From an uncultured bacterium (GTDB taxonomy: Bacteria > Bacteroidota > Bacteroidia > Bacteroidales > Bacteroidaceae), in contig CAJMQT010000028.1 in the NCBI GenBank assembly GCA_905215655.1, positions 1 to 20,450 of the forward strand: a stretch of 20,450 bases of DNA, given 5' to 3'. Below the pieces are notes generated by a model. It ran no database searches and had not been told where the DNA came from. It saw only the letters and a list, made by a program, of their open reading frames with translations. Below are positions 7,917 through 15,118 of this stretch, in pieces. The position numbers and the translations under genes are program-made. Each line of letters opens with the position of its first letter. Position 1 is the first letter of the stretch.

Positions 7917-7924
7917 CAAAAGTA
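7917..7924 (-). promoter_or_regulatory. -7 box upstream of argS
   Basis: The minus strand reads TACTTTTG, matching TAnnTTTG, in the context TACTTTTGCAGG. It lies about 35 nt upstream of the argS ATG. A convincing -33 partner was not seen. It sits directly after the terminator of the gene upstream. Confidence 0.55.
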
Positions 7925-7937
7925 CTAAATTTTATAT

Positions 7938-7966
7938 GAAAAACACGCCTTGCAAGGGCGTTTTTC
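7938..7966 (-). terminator. Intrinsic terminator after the 7976-8398 gene
   Basis: On the minus strand a stem ACGCCCTTGCAAGGCGT is followed by GTTTTTC, just after the TGA at 7976. The stem extends with GAAAAAC on the other side and one bulge. It separates this gene from argS. Confidence 0.7.
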
Positions 7967-7975
7967 ATCAATCGT

Positions 7976-8398
7976 TCAATCCTCTTCTTTCCACTCCGAC
8001 TGCCTTATATATTCCGAGTCGAAGGTAAAGACGTGGTTGAATATGCCGAAGGAGACGGTGCGCGAGCGGTCGCCAAAGCGAACGGAGCCTGTCGAAAAGA
8101 ACACATAATCCTCCACATCGAGCATCTGATCGATGGCAAGCGACGCTATCCCCGACGCCATGATGTTGCCGATGGCTCCCCAAGCGTCATTCTCCGAGGG
8201 CATGTCTGTTATCATTTTTTTCACTTCGCGGTTTACCGCCGCATTATGTTTCGCCTCGTCCGGGCATGTCAGCGACATCGCGACAAGCAGCGCTACGAGC
8301 ACCGCCAATATCGTGTTGCGGCGCTTACGGCGCGAGTTGCGCAGCGCATCGGGTATCACCGGGCGGTCTTCCGCTCTTTTATCTTCATAGTTTTCCAT
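7976..8398 (-). CDS. Small single-pass membrane protein, DUF4359-like
   Basis: The protein has 140 residues from MENYEDKRAEDRP. This start is preferred over one 24 codons upstream because the extension has no family-like sequence. A basic stretch RNSRRKRRN precedes one transmembrane helix (29-44, ILAVLVALLVAMSLTC), so the C-terminal domain is predicted to be periplasmic. The domain has CPDEAKHNAAV after the membrane, a Gly/Ala-rich helix WGAIGNIMASGIASLAI, and a strand-rich end DYVFFSTGSVRFGD then VSFGIFNHVFTF. From memory this resembles small Bacteroidetes proteins assigned to DUF4359. The function is unknown. A terminator follows. Confidence 0.8.
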   Translation of the reverse strand: MENYEDKRAEDRPVIPDALRNSRRKRRNTILAVLVALLVAMSLTCPDEAKHNAAVNREVKKMITDMPSENDAWGAIGNIMASGIASLAIDQMLDVEDYVFFSTGSVRFGDRSRTVSFGIFNHVFTFDSEYIRQSEWKEED

Positions 8399-8482
8399 AT
8401 CAATAAAATAACGGATATTTGTAAAAAATATTGCTTTCTGCCGCCGCCCCGTCATCTTGTGTCCCGACAAACAGAAGGAAAA

Positions 8483-8577
8483 AGGAAATAAGCCTTGTCG
8501 TTATTTTTCCAAATTGGTTTGACGCCGAACTTCGTTTCTCAATTTTTCAATTTTCAATCCCTCAATCTTTCAATTTT
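8483..8577. repeat. Degenerate hairpin cassette E4
   Basis: The centre GGAAATAAGCCTTGTCGTTA continuing into TTTTTCC matches the E1 centre at most positions. The left arm is reduced to AGAAGGAAAAAGG, while the right side carries TTTTTCAATTTTCAATCCC units as found at 4111-4142 and 10494-10531. It looks like a chimera of two cassette types. Confidence 0.55.
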
Positions 8578-8667
8578 AAAAGGCGGTCTTTTACCCTGCA
8601 AAAGACCGCCTTTTACACGCTGAAAGGTAACCTTTTGCAGGGTAAAAGACCGCCTTTTGGAAATCGG
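8578..8667. repeat. AAAAGACC-type palindromic repeat, copy 1
   Basis: Positions 8578-8604 and 8632-8658 are a perfect 27-bp inverted repeat (AAAAGGCGGTCTTTTACCCT then GCAAAAG). The segment 8598-8667 is composed of 20-24-nt units (GCAAAAGACCGCCTTTTACA, GAAAGGTAACCTTTTGCAGG, GTAAAAGACCGCCTTTTGG). It aligns unit by unit with 15047-15115. Each unit is itself nearly palindromic. Confidence 0.8.
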
Positions 8668-8760
8668 GAGTTTGTCAATGAAAAGTGTAAGGAATATACA
8701 TCGATAATGTGACAGATTGAAAAAAAAGACCAAACAAACACTTAATAAAAGAAAACTTTG

Positions 8761-8768
8761 TAACTTTG
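8761..8768 (+). promoter_or_regulatory. -7 box of cysS
   Basis: TAACTTTG matches TAnnTTTG in the context ACTTTGTAACTTTGCCG. Transcription would start near 8772-8775, giving a leader of about 85-90 nt. No clear -33 TTTG was seen at the expected distance. Confidence 0.55.
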
Positions 8769-8859
8769 CCGATTGAAGTGAAGACATCGTCTTATATTAA
8801 TGTAGGACAATAAGGAATTGACAAATATCGAACTTTAAATAAAAACAGACAAAATCACG

Positions 8860-10350
8860 ATGGAACAGAAACTCTTGATTTACAATACTCTTACACGGAC
8901 AAAAGAGAGATTTGAACCGTTGCACGCGCCAAACGTGGGAATGTACGTCTGCGGACCGACCGTTTACGGCGACCCGCACCTCGGACACGCGCGCCCGGCG
9001 ATAACCTTCGACATACTCTTCCGCTACCTCAGACACCTTGGTTACAAGGTGCGCTACGTGCGCAACATCACCGACGTAGGGCACTTGGAGCACGACGCAG
9101 ACGACGGCGACGACAAGATAGCCAAGAAAGCTCGCCTCGAACAGCTCGAACCGATGGAGATAGCGCAGCACTATACCAACCGCTACCACGACGCGATGGC
9201 GGCTCTCAACGTGCTGCCGCCAAGCATCGAGCCGCACGCCACGGGACATATCATCGAGCAGGAGCAGCTGGTAAAGGAGATAATCGACAACGGTTTCGCC
9301 TACGAGAGCAACGGAAGCATATATTTCGACACGGCAAAATACAACGAGAAATATCATTACGGCATTCTCTCGGGACGCAATCTTGAAAACGTGAAAGACG
9401 CCAGCCGACAGCTCGACGGCGTGGGCGAGAAGCACAATCAGGCTGACTTCGCACTATGGAAAAAGGCACAGCCCGAGCACATCATGCGCTGGCCGAGCCC
9501 TTGGAGCGACGGTTTCCCGGGCTGGCATTGCGAGTGTACGGCAATGGGACGCAAGTATCTTGGCGAACAGTTCGACATCCACGGAGGCGGCATGGACCTC
9601 GTCTTCCCGCACCACGAGTGCGAGATAGCACAGGCTGTTGCAAGCCGCGGACACCAGATGGTGAAGTACTGGATGCACAATAACATGATAACAATAAAAG
9701 GACAGAAGATGGGCAAGTCGCTCGGCAACTTCATAACGCTGGAACAGTTCTTCACCGGCACGCACCCGTTGCTGTCTCACGCCTACTCACCGATGACAAT
9801 CCGCTTCTTCATCCTCTCGGCACACTACCGCGGAACGGTAGACTTCTCGGACGAGGCGCTCATCGCCGGCGAGAAAGGACTCGCCCGACTGATGGCGGGA
9901 ATAGCCGACCTTGACCGCGTGCCGACGGCTGACAAGTGTGACGCCGAGACGGAAAAGTTCGTCAAAGAGCTGCGTCAGAAGTGTTACGACGCCATGAACG
10001 ACGACCTCGCCACGCCGCAGGTAATAAGTTATCTGTTCGAGGCATGCGCCTTGGTGAACAAGCTCGTCGACCACAAGGCTACTATCTGCGCCGACTGTCT
10101 GAAAGAGCTCGGCTTAGTGATGCGCCTCTTCGCCATCGACATCCTCGGTCTGCGTGAAGACAAAGGCAGCGACAACGACGCCCGTGAGGAGGCTTACGGC
10201 AAAGTGGTCGACATGGTGCTGGATCTCCGCGCAAAGGCAAAAGCCGACAAAGACTGGGCTACCAGCGACCGCATCCGCGACGACCTCGCCGCCGCCGGCT
10301 TTGAAGTGAAAGACACAAAGGACGGCTGCGTGTGGAGACTTAACAAATGA
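8860..10350 (+). CDS. cysS: Cysteinyl-tRNA synthetase
   Basis: The protein has 496 residues. It is a class I synthetase that charges tRNA-Cys. The N-terminal [19 protein letters not shown] contains zinc ligand Cys31 and the HIGH motif (HLGH, 40-43). Further zinc-site elements are GWHCECTAM (Cys226 at the family position) and [10 protein letters not shown]. The KMSKS motif is KMGKS at 283-287, followed by [10 protein letters not shown]. The C-terminal anticodon-binding part includes [20 protein letters not shown]. Length is typical. The TGA stop at 10348-10350 is followed immediately by the first unit of cassette E6. The gene is flanked by minus-strand genes on both sides. Confidence 0.98.
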   Translation: MEQKLLIYNTLTRTKERFEPLHAPNVGMYVCGPTVYGDPHLGHARPAITFDILFRYLRHLGYKVRYVRNITDVGHLEHDADDGDDKIAKKARLEQLEPMEIAQHYTNRYHDAMAALNVLPPSIEPHATGHIIEQEQLVKEIIDNGFAYESNGSIYFDTAKYNEKYHYGILSGRNLENVKDASRQLDGVGEKHNQADFALWKKAQPEHIMRWPSPWSDGFPGWHCECTAMGRKYLGEQFDIHGGGMDLVFPHHECEIAQAVASRGHQMVKYWMHNNMITIKGQKMGKSLGNFITLEQFFTGTHPLLSHAYSPMTIRFFILSAHYRGTVDFSDEALIAGEKGLARLMAGIADLDRVPTADKCDAETEKFVKELRQKCYDAMNDDLATPQVISYLFEACALVNKLVDHKATICADCLKELGLVMRLFAIDILGLREDKGSDNDAREEAYGKVVDMVLDLRAKAKADKDWATSDRIRDDLAAAGFEVKDTKDGCVWRLNK

Positions 10351-10531
10351 AAAAATTGAAAAATTGAAAGATTGAAAAATTTAGGAGTTTAGAAGTACAG
10401 GAGTTCAGGAGTACAGACATTACTTTTGTGACTCACAATCATTTAAAGCTATTGTCTGTACTCCTGAACTCCTGTACTTCTAAACTCCCAAATTTTTCAA
10501 TCTTTCAACCTTTCAACCTTTCAATCTTTCA
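10351..10531. repeat. Long hairpin cassette E6 between cysS and rnr
   Basis: The left arm (about 10358-10417) runs through AAGATTGA-type units and then TTTAGAAGTACAGGAGTTCA units to GTACAGAC. The right arm (10454-10531) is its complement, with about one mismatch over nearly 60 bp plus extra TTTCAACC units at the far end. The loop 10418-10453 is mixed sequence (ATTACTTTTGTGACTCACAA). It starts directly after the cysS stop and its right arm encodes the last residues (LKD) and TGA of rnr. With genes converging on it, it probably terminates transcription from both sides. Confidence 0.9.
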
Positions 10532-12716
10532 ATGTGAAATCAAGTTGTTTCTTTTCCAAGTTGGCGCCCGCCACTTGTATTCTGACTGCATCTCCGAGGC
10601 GATAAATGTTGTGATGACGGCGCCCGCGCAGGCAGTAGTTGCGCTCATCAAAGTCATAATAATCATCGTCGAGGTCGTGCATGGGCACCATTCCCTCACA
10701 ATGGTTCTCGTCAATCTCGCAATAAATGCCGTATGAAGTTATGCCGCTGATGTGGGCGTCGTACTCTTCGCCGATCTTGTCGGACATAAATTCCACCATC
10801 TTATACTTGATACTGTCGCGCTCGGCGCTCTGTGCGGTAAGCTCCATGTCGCTCGAATGCTCGCAGAGCTCTTCGTAATACTCCTTGTTTGCGCTGCGTC
10901 CGCCGTTCTGATAGCGGGTCAGCAGGCGGTGAACCATCGTGTCGGGATAGCGGCGGATGGGACTGGTGAAGTGGGTGTAATAGTCGAACGCCAGTCCGTA
11001 GTGCCCGATGTTGTGGGTGCTGTACTTTGCCTTCATCATGGCACGGAGCGCCACTTTCTCGATTACATTCTGCTCGCTGCGCCCGTTGCACTCGTCCATC
11101 AGTTTGTTAAGGCTGCGCGAAATCTCGCCCCTTGTGCCTTCGGTCTTGAGCTTGTAACCGAATTTGACGATGAATTCGCGTAGGGTCTCGAGCTTAGTAG
11201 GGTCGGGCATGTCGTGAATTCGGTAGGGCAATGTCTTCGCCTTCGTGCCTTTTGACACTTTACCAACGCTCTCGGCGACGCTCCTGTTGGCAAGCAGCAT
11301 GAACTCCTCGATGAGTTTGTTGGCGTCTTTCGACTTCTTGAAGTAGCAGCGTATGGGCTTTCCTTTCTCGTCGGTCTCGAACCGCATTTCCTCACGGTCA
11401 AACTTTACGGCGCCGTTTTTGAACCTTGCGGCGCGCAGCTTCTTTGCCAGACGGTCGAGCGTTATCAGCTCTTCGGCGTATTCGCCTTGGTATCCGTCCT
11501 TGCCGGGCGCGGGCGCCGGCTCTCCCGTTCCGTCCACTACGCCGTTGCGTTCGAGTATTTCCTGCACCTCTTCGTAGGCAAAGCGGCGGTTGCTGCGTAT
11601 CACGGCGTGAACCAGCCGCCAGCGTTTTATGTTGGCGTCAGCGTCAAGATCGAAGACGGCGCTGTACGTCAGCTTCTCTTCGTCGGGGCGAAGTGAGCAG
11701 ATGAAGTTGCACAGCCGCTCGGGCAGCATGGGTATGGTGCGGTCGACAAGGTAAATGCTGGTGGCGCGTTTCTGCGCCTCCTTGTCGATTATCGAGCCTT
11801 CGGTGACGTAGTGCGAGACGTCGGCTATGTGCACGCCGACCTCCCATAGGTTCTTGCCGATGGGGCGGATGGACAGCGCGTCGTCAAAGTCTTTGGCGTC
11901 TTTCGGGTCGATGGTGAATGTCGTCACGTCGCGGAAGTCCTCGCGTTCCTTGTAATCCTGCTCCGTAATCTCGGCGCTTATCTTCTCGGCTGCATCCTCA
12001 ACCTTCTTCGGATACTTGTAGGGCAGGTCGTATTGTGCCAGTATCGCGTGCATCTCGGCGTCGTTGTCGCCCGTCGCTCCGAGCACGTCAACCACCTCTC
12101 CCACGATGTTTTTGCTCTCTTCGGAGGGCCATTCGGTGACTTTCACCACAGCCTTGTCGCCCGTCTTTCCGCCTTTCAGCTTGTTCTTCGGTATGAGGAT
12201 GTCATGGAGGAAGAGTTGTCCGTCAGACACGAGATAGGCGAACGAGCGCTCCACGCGCAGCTTTCCGACGAAGGTGTCGTGGGCTCTTTCAAGTATCTCG
12301 GTCACCATCGCCTCCTTGATATGGTTCTGCCTGCGCGCCATGAAGGTAACTTTCACGCGGTCGCCGGTAAGGGCGAAGCGCGAGTTACGCTCGGCAACGA
12401 AGACCGGTTTGCCTCCGTCGTCGGGGATAAAACTGTTCTTTCCGTTTGATTTGCGTATGAACCTGCCCTCCTGCACCTGTCCTTTGAGGTTCAGTTTGTA
12501 TGAGTTGTCGCTGACTTTACTGAGGAAGTCGTCCCAAGCCATGTCTTCCATCACGTCGACGGCGAGCATCTTTGCCGGGTGCGTATCGAGCCTCAGCGTC
12601 TTGAAGATGTTTTTGAACGTGAGCGTCTCGCCGGGATGTTGAATGAAAAGATTTTGCAACATTTCCGTCACTTTCTTCTTTGTGAGCCGTTTAGTAGCCT
12701 TATGTCCCTTAGCCAT
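10521..12716 (-). CDS. rnr: Ribonuclease R (RNase II/R family 3'-5' exoribonuclease)
   Basis: The protein has 731 residues. It degrades structured RNA from the 3' end. It has an N-terminal winged-helix-like region (about 10-80), cold-shock-type RNA-binding domains (about 85-230) and the catalytic RNB domain from about 260. The metal-binding cluster is TIDPKDAKDFDDA (Asp270, Asp276, Asp278, Asp279). Further RNB motifs are VGVHIADVSHYV, YLVDRTIPMLPERL and HFTSPIRRYPD. A C-terminal S1 domain (about 655-731) contains HISGITSYGIYCEI. The final residues TLKD and the TGA stop overlap cassette E6. A near-consensus -7 box is at 12781-12788. Confidence 0.96.
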   Translation of the reverse strand: MAKGHKATKRLTKKKVTEMLQNLFIQHPGETLTFKNIFKTLRLDTHPAKMLAVDVMEDMAWDDFLSKVSDNSYKLNLKGQVQEGRFIRKSNGKNSFIPDDGGKPVFVAERNSRFALTGDRVKVTFMARRQNHIKEAMVTEILERAHDTFVGKLRVERSFAYLVSDGQLFLHDILIPKNKLKGGKTGDKAVVKVTEWPSEESKNIVGEVVDVLGATGDNDAEMHAILAQYDLPYKYPKKVEDAAEKISAEITEQDYKEREDFRDVTTFTIDPKDAKDFDDALSIRPIGKNLWEVGVHIADVSHYVTEGSIIDKEAQKRATSIYLVDRTIPMLPERLCNFICSLRPDEEKLTYSAVFDLDADANIKRWRLVHAVIRSNRRFAYEEVQEILERNGVVDGTGEPAPAPGKDGYQGEYAEELITLDRLAKKLRAARFKNGAVKFDREEMRFETDEKGKPIRCYFKKSKDANKLIEEFMLLANRSVAESVGKVSKGTKAKTLPYRIHDMPDPTKLETLREFIVKFGYKLKTEGTRGEISRSLNKLMDECNGRSEQNVIEKVALRAMMKAKYSTHNIGHYGLAFDYYTHFTSPIRRYPDTMVHRLLTRYQNGGRSANKEYYEELCEHSSDMELTAQSAERDSIKYKMVEFMSDKIGEEYDAHISGITSYGIYCEIDENHCEGMVPMHDLDDDYYDFDERNYCLRGRRHHNIYRLGDAVRIQVAGANLEKKQLDFTLKD

Positions 12717-12780
12717 AGTCGTATCGTTTTAAATTATCCGAACTGTCGGCGTGCCATGTCCGCACAGCCTTTCGTTTCTG

Positions 12781-12788
12781 CGAAGATA
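12781..12788 (-). promoter_or_regulatory. Probable -7 box of rnr
   Basis: The minus strand reads TATCTTCG, one mismatch from TAnnTTTG, in the context CGTATCTTCGCAG. It would give a leader of about 60 nt to the ATG at 12716. Confidence 0.45.
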
Positions 12789-12805
12789 CGAAATATAAGC
12801 GAAAT

Positions 12806-12932
12806 GAATTAAGAATTAAGAGTTAAGAGTTCATAATTAAGAATTAAGAGTTAAGAATTAAGAGTTTAAGAATTAAGAAAATATGCAACGTTGGTATTTT
12901 TCTTAATTCTTAAACTCTTAATTCTTAATTAT
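12806..12932. repeat. Hairpin cassette E3 (AAGARTT heptads) between divergent rnr and flippase
   Basis: The left arm 12806-12884 has about eleven units. The right arm 12894-12932 has about five and matches the inner part of the left arm almost perfectly, including an odd eight-base unit AGAGTTTA present in both arms. The centre TGCAACGTTGG is flanked by AAGAAAATA and TATTTTTCTTA as in E1 and E2. The right end is 12 bp from the flippase -7 box. Confidence 0.85.
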
Positions 12933-12944
12933 TCAATTTATTCT

Positions 12945-12952
12945 TATCTTTG
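12945..12952 (+). promoter_or_regulatory. -7 box of the flippase gene, giving a nearly leaderless mRNA
   Basis: TATCTTTG is an exact TAnnTTTG match ending 7 bp before the ATG at 12960. With normal Bacteroidetes spacing the transcript would start at about 12956-12960, at or within a few bases of the start codon. Confidence 0.6.
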
Positions 12953-12959
12953 CACAATA

Positions 12960-14399
12960 ATGGACAATCTGAAAGAAAAAACGGCAAAAGGACTGCTGTG
13001 GGGCATGATGAATAACGGCTCCACACAGGTGCTGAACCTTATCTTCGGGATATTTCTCGGACGGCTGCTGTCGCCCGAAGACATGGGTATGGTAGGCGTG
13101 CTGACCATCTTTACGGCTATCGCGGGCAACCTGCAAAGCAGCGGTTTCACGCAGGCACTCGCCAACATGAAGAGCCCCAGGCCGCGCGATTACAACGCCG
13201 TGTTCTGGTTTAACGTCACAGTAAGCCTGCTGATGTACGCCGTCCTGTTCTTCGCGGCGCCGCTCATAGCCGCCTACTTCCGCCAGCCGGCGCTCACCGG
13301 ACTGTCCAGATTTGTTTTCCTGAGCTTCGTCATATCGTCGTTCGGCATAGCGCACGGCGCATATATGTTCAAGAACATGATGATTAAGGAGAACACCATG
13401 ACGGGCTTTGTGGCGCTATTGACGTCGGGCATAACGGGCGTCGTGCTCGCCCTGAACGGCAAGGCGTACTGGAGCCTCGCGTGGCAGCAGGTGGTTTACA
13501 TCACGATGGTAAACCTCGGACGCTATCATTACACGCCGTGGCGACCGTCGCTGCACATCGATTTCAGTCCGATAAGACAGATGCTGGCTTTCAGTATCAA
13601 AATACTCTTCACCTCGATTATCAACACCCTGAACGGCAACATCCTGACCTTTGTCTTCGGCAGGCTGTATCCGATAAGCGCTGTGGGCAGCTTCACACAG
13701 GCAAACAAGTGGAACACGATGGCACACTCGTTCCTCTCGGGCACGGTGGCACAGGTGGCGCAGCCCGTCATGGCGCAGATACGGGGCGACGGCGAGCGCG
13801 AGCGCAGGGTTTTCCGTAAGATGCTCCGCCTCATGTCTTTCCTCTCCTTCCCCGCCATGCTCTGCCTCGCAATGACTGCCGAGGAGTTTATCCTGCTCAC
13901 CATCGGCGAGCGTTGGCTGGTCTGCGTGCCCCTGCTCCGCGTGCTGTGTCTCAGCGGTGCCTTCATGCCCGTTTACACATTGTACCAAAATCTGATGATA
14001 AGTCGCGGGCGCAGCGACATCTACCTCTGGTGTACGGTGGTTCAGGTGGCGTTACAGATAGCCGTCGTCGTGGCGTTTGCCGGCAGCGGCATACAGATCA
14101 TGGTGTGGGCTTATACGGCTTACAACATTCTGTTCATCGCCGTATGGCAGTACTTCCTTCACCGCCTCACAGGCATACGCGCCATCGATGTGGCGCTCGA
14201 CATCAGTCCTTTCCTCGTCTCCGCCGCGATAATAATGCCCGTCGTGATGTACGTTACGGCGCCCGTCGGCAATCCGTGGCTGCTCTTTCCCTGCCGCGTT
14301 CTGCTTGCCGCCGCGCTCTATCTGGCGGTGATGAAGCTGGCACACGCCAAGATTTTGGATGAGTGTTGGGGATTTATAAGAAAGAAAAAAGAATGCTGA
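12960..14399 (+). CDS. Polysaccharide/lipopolysaccharide flippase (Wzx/WzxC-like, MATE-like superfamily)
   Basis: The protein has 479 residues from MDNLKEKTAKGLLWGMMNNG. An upstream in-frame Met would add a tail translated from the hairpin repeat and promoter, so it is rejected. A characteristic N-terminus is followed by about 12-14 transmembrane segments (LNLIFGIFLGRLLSPEDMGM, VSLLMYAVLFFAAPLIAAYF, ILFTSIINTLNGNILTFVFG, VALQIAVVVAFAGSG and others). The motif FGRLYPISAVGSFTQANKW fits lipid-linked oligosaccharide flippases. It should move undecaprenyl-linked glycans across the inner membrane. No other glycan-locus genes adjoin it, apart from scattered acetyltransferases. A hairpin with a T-run follows (14445-14528). 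Confidence 0.92.
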   Translation: MDNLKEKTAKGLLWGMMNNGSTQVLNLIFGIFLGRLLSPEDMGMVGVLTIFTAIAGNLQSSGFTQALANMKSPRPRDYNAVFWFNVTVSLLMYAVLFFAAPLIAAYFRQPALTGLSRFVFLSFVISSFGIAHGAYMFKNMMIKENTMTGFVALLTSGITGVVLALNGKAYWSLAWQQVVYITMVNLGRYHYTPWRPSLHIDFSPIRQMLAFSIKILFTSIINTLNGNILTFVFGRLYPISAVGSFTQANKWNTMAHSFLSGTVAQVAQPVMAQIRGDGERERRVFRKMLRLMSFLSFPAMLCLAMTAEEFILLTIGERWLVCVPLLRVLCLSGAFMPVYTLYQNLMISRGRSDIYLWCTVVQVALQIAVVVAFAGSGIQIMVWAYTAYNILFIAVWQYFLHRLTGIRAIDVALDISPFLVSAAIIMPVVMYVTAPVGNPWLLFPCRVLLAAALYLAVMKLAHAKILDECWGFIRKKKEC

Positions 14400-14414
14400 C
14401 AGCCGGGCAACGAG

Positions 14415-14528
14415 CATGTATCAAAAAACAAAATAATCCAAAATGTAGGGACATGCCTTTGGCATGTTTGATTTGATTATCAATGCGTTAGACAGTAATA
14501 CATGCCGAAGGCATGTCCCTACTTTTTT
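14415..14528. repeat. Palindromic repeat copy 2, also a probable terminator of the flippase gene
   Basis: GTAGGGACATGCCTTTGGCA at 14445 (arm to 14466) and its complement at 14501-14522 pair with one mismatch. Each arm is itself a small palindrome (ATGCC/GGCAT). A run of six T follows on the plus strand, as in a rho-independent terminator. The leading ATGTATCAAAAAA and internal TGATTATCAA match the copy at 153-264. Confidence 0.75.
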
Positions 14529-14542
14529 ACGGCGTAGCTCCT

Positions 14543-14563
14543 CCCCTCTCTTTGGGAGAGGGG
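14543..14563. repeat. GC-rich hairpin CCCCTCTC/GAGAGGGG
   Basis: A perfect 8-bp stem encloses loop TTTGG, embedded in a longer pyrimidine-to-purine switch (CTCCTCCCCTCTC, then GAGAGGGGTCGGGGGTGAGG). Its base composition is unlike the surroundings. From memory, similar sequences are dispersed repeats in many bacteria. Confidence 0.6.
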
Positions 14564-14621
14564 TCGGGGGTGAGGCTGTTCCTTTTCCTTTTCTATTTTC
14601 ATAACCGATTAAAGTTTACCC

Positions 14622-14778
14622 AAACCATGTTTCACGGTAACAGACTGTCTATAAGCGTTTTACCGTGAAGGACGAAAAACACTATACATAAACGTTCACA
14701 CGGAGGAGGCACCATCATTCACCGTATCTTACTGTCACGCAACGACTTGCACGGCTGTGAAGGTGTGAAACATGATTT
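14622..14778. repeat. Weak 157-bp inverted-repeat element
   Basis: AAACCATGTTTCAC (14622-14635) and GTGAAACATGATTT (14765-14778) pair at 13 of 14 positions. Just inside, TTCACGGTAA (14631-14640) and TTACCGTGAA (14660-14669) form a perfect 10-bp stem. No ORF is visible. It could be a degenerate MITE or a structured RNA. Confidence 0.4.
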
Positions 14779-14827
14779 GGAAAAATATTTTTATGAGTTA
14801 AGTAGTAGCGGAAAAACTCTTTGCCTT

Positions 14828-15012
14828 TTTAACCTGCATTATTCATAGGCTTTCGTTACGAGAGTTCCAAATGTCTGTGCGTCAGTGAAAGCACAGCGAT
14901 GACGATGCCGGATGTAGTAATTCCTACTTCCAAAGAGGAAGAGCGAGCACTTTGCTGACGTACAGGCAGTTGGGACTCGCAGTAGAAACGCCTATGAATA
15001 ATGCAGGTTAAA
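14828..15012. mobile_element. MITE-like element with perfect 23-bp terminal inverted repeats
   Basis: TTTAACCTGCATTATTCATA followed by GGC (14828-14850) is perfectly complementary to 14990-15012. The similarity continues inward imperfectly (CGAG, CCAA and CTG blocks) for about 25 bp on each side. The total is 185 bp with no transposase. A flanking target duplication was not clear. It is presumably moved in trans by a transposase not in this window. Confidence 0.7.
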
Positions 15013-15025
15013 GCATTCCATTTCC

Positions 15026-15118
15026 CAAAAGACCACCTTTTACATTGCAAAAGACCACCTTTTACATTGCAAAAGGTTATCTTTTGGAAGGTAAAAGACG
15101 GTCTTTGGGAGGATAAAA
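15026..15118. repeat. AAAAGACC-type repeat, copy 2
   Basis: Two identical 22-nt units (CAAAAGACCACCTTTTACAT plus TG) lie head to tail at 15026-15047 and 15048-15069. They are followed by diverged units CAAAAGGTTATCTTTTGGAA and GTAAAAGACGGTCTTTGGGA. The unit order matches the copy at 8598-8667, with the first unit duplicated here. Confidence 0.75.

Larger units (their letters stand above)
8399..8859. other. 461-bp gap between divergent genes: cassette remnant, AAAAGG palindrome and cysS promoter
   Basis: No convincing gene was found. In order it holds: a hairpin centre (8483-8512, AAATAAGCCTTGTCGTTATT) related to that of cassette E1 but without heptad arms; a run of TTCAATC-type units (8541-8577) with no opposing arm; the 27-bp inverted repeat at 8578-8658; the cysS -7 box; and a 5' leader of about 90 nt that is A-rich just before the cysS ATG. 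Confidence 0.7.

Noticed and set aside
8769..8859. T-box or other riboswitch in the cysS leader
   Set aside because: No T-box core, no terminator/antiterminator pair, and T-boxes are not expected in Bacteroidetes.
14856..15050. 64-residue minus-strand ORF inside the MITE-like element
   Set aside because: It spans one element end and the neighbouring repeat, has no start context, and its composition looks like translated repeat DNA.
15026..15118. CRISPR-like array
   Set aside because: The 22-nt units are head to tail with no spacers, are self-complementary, and have no cas genes nearby.
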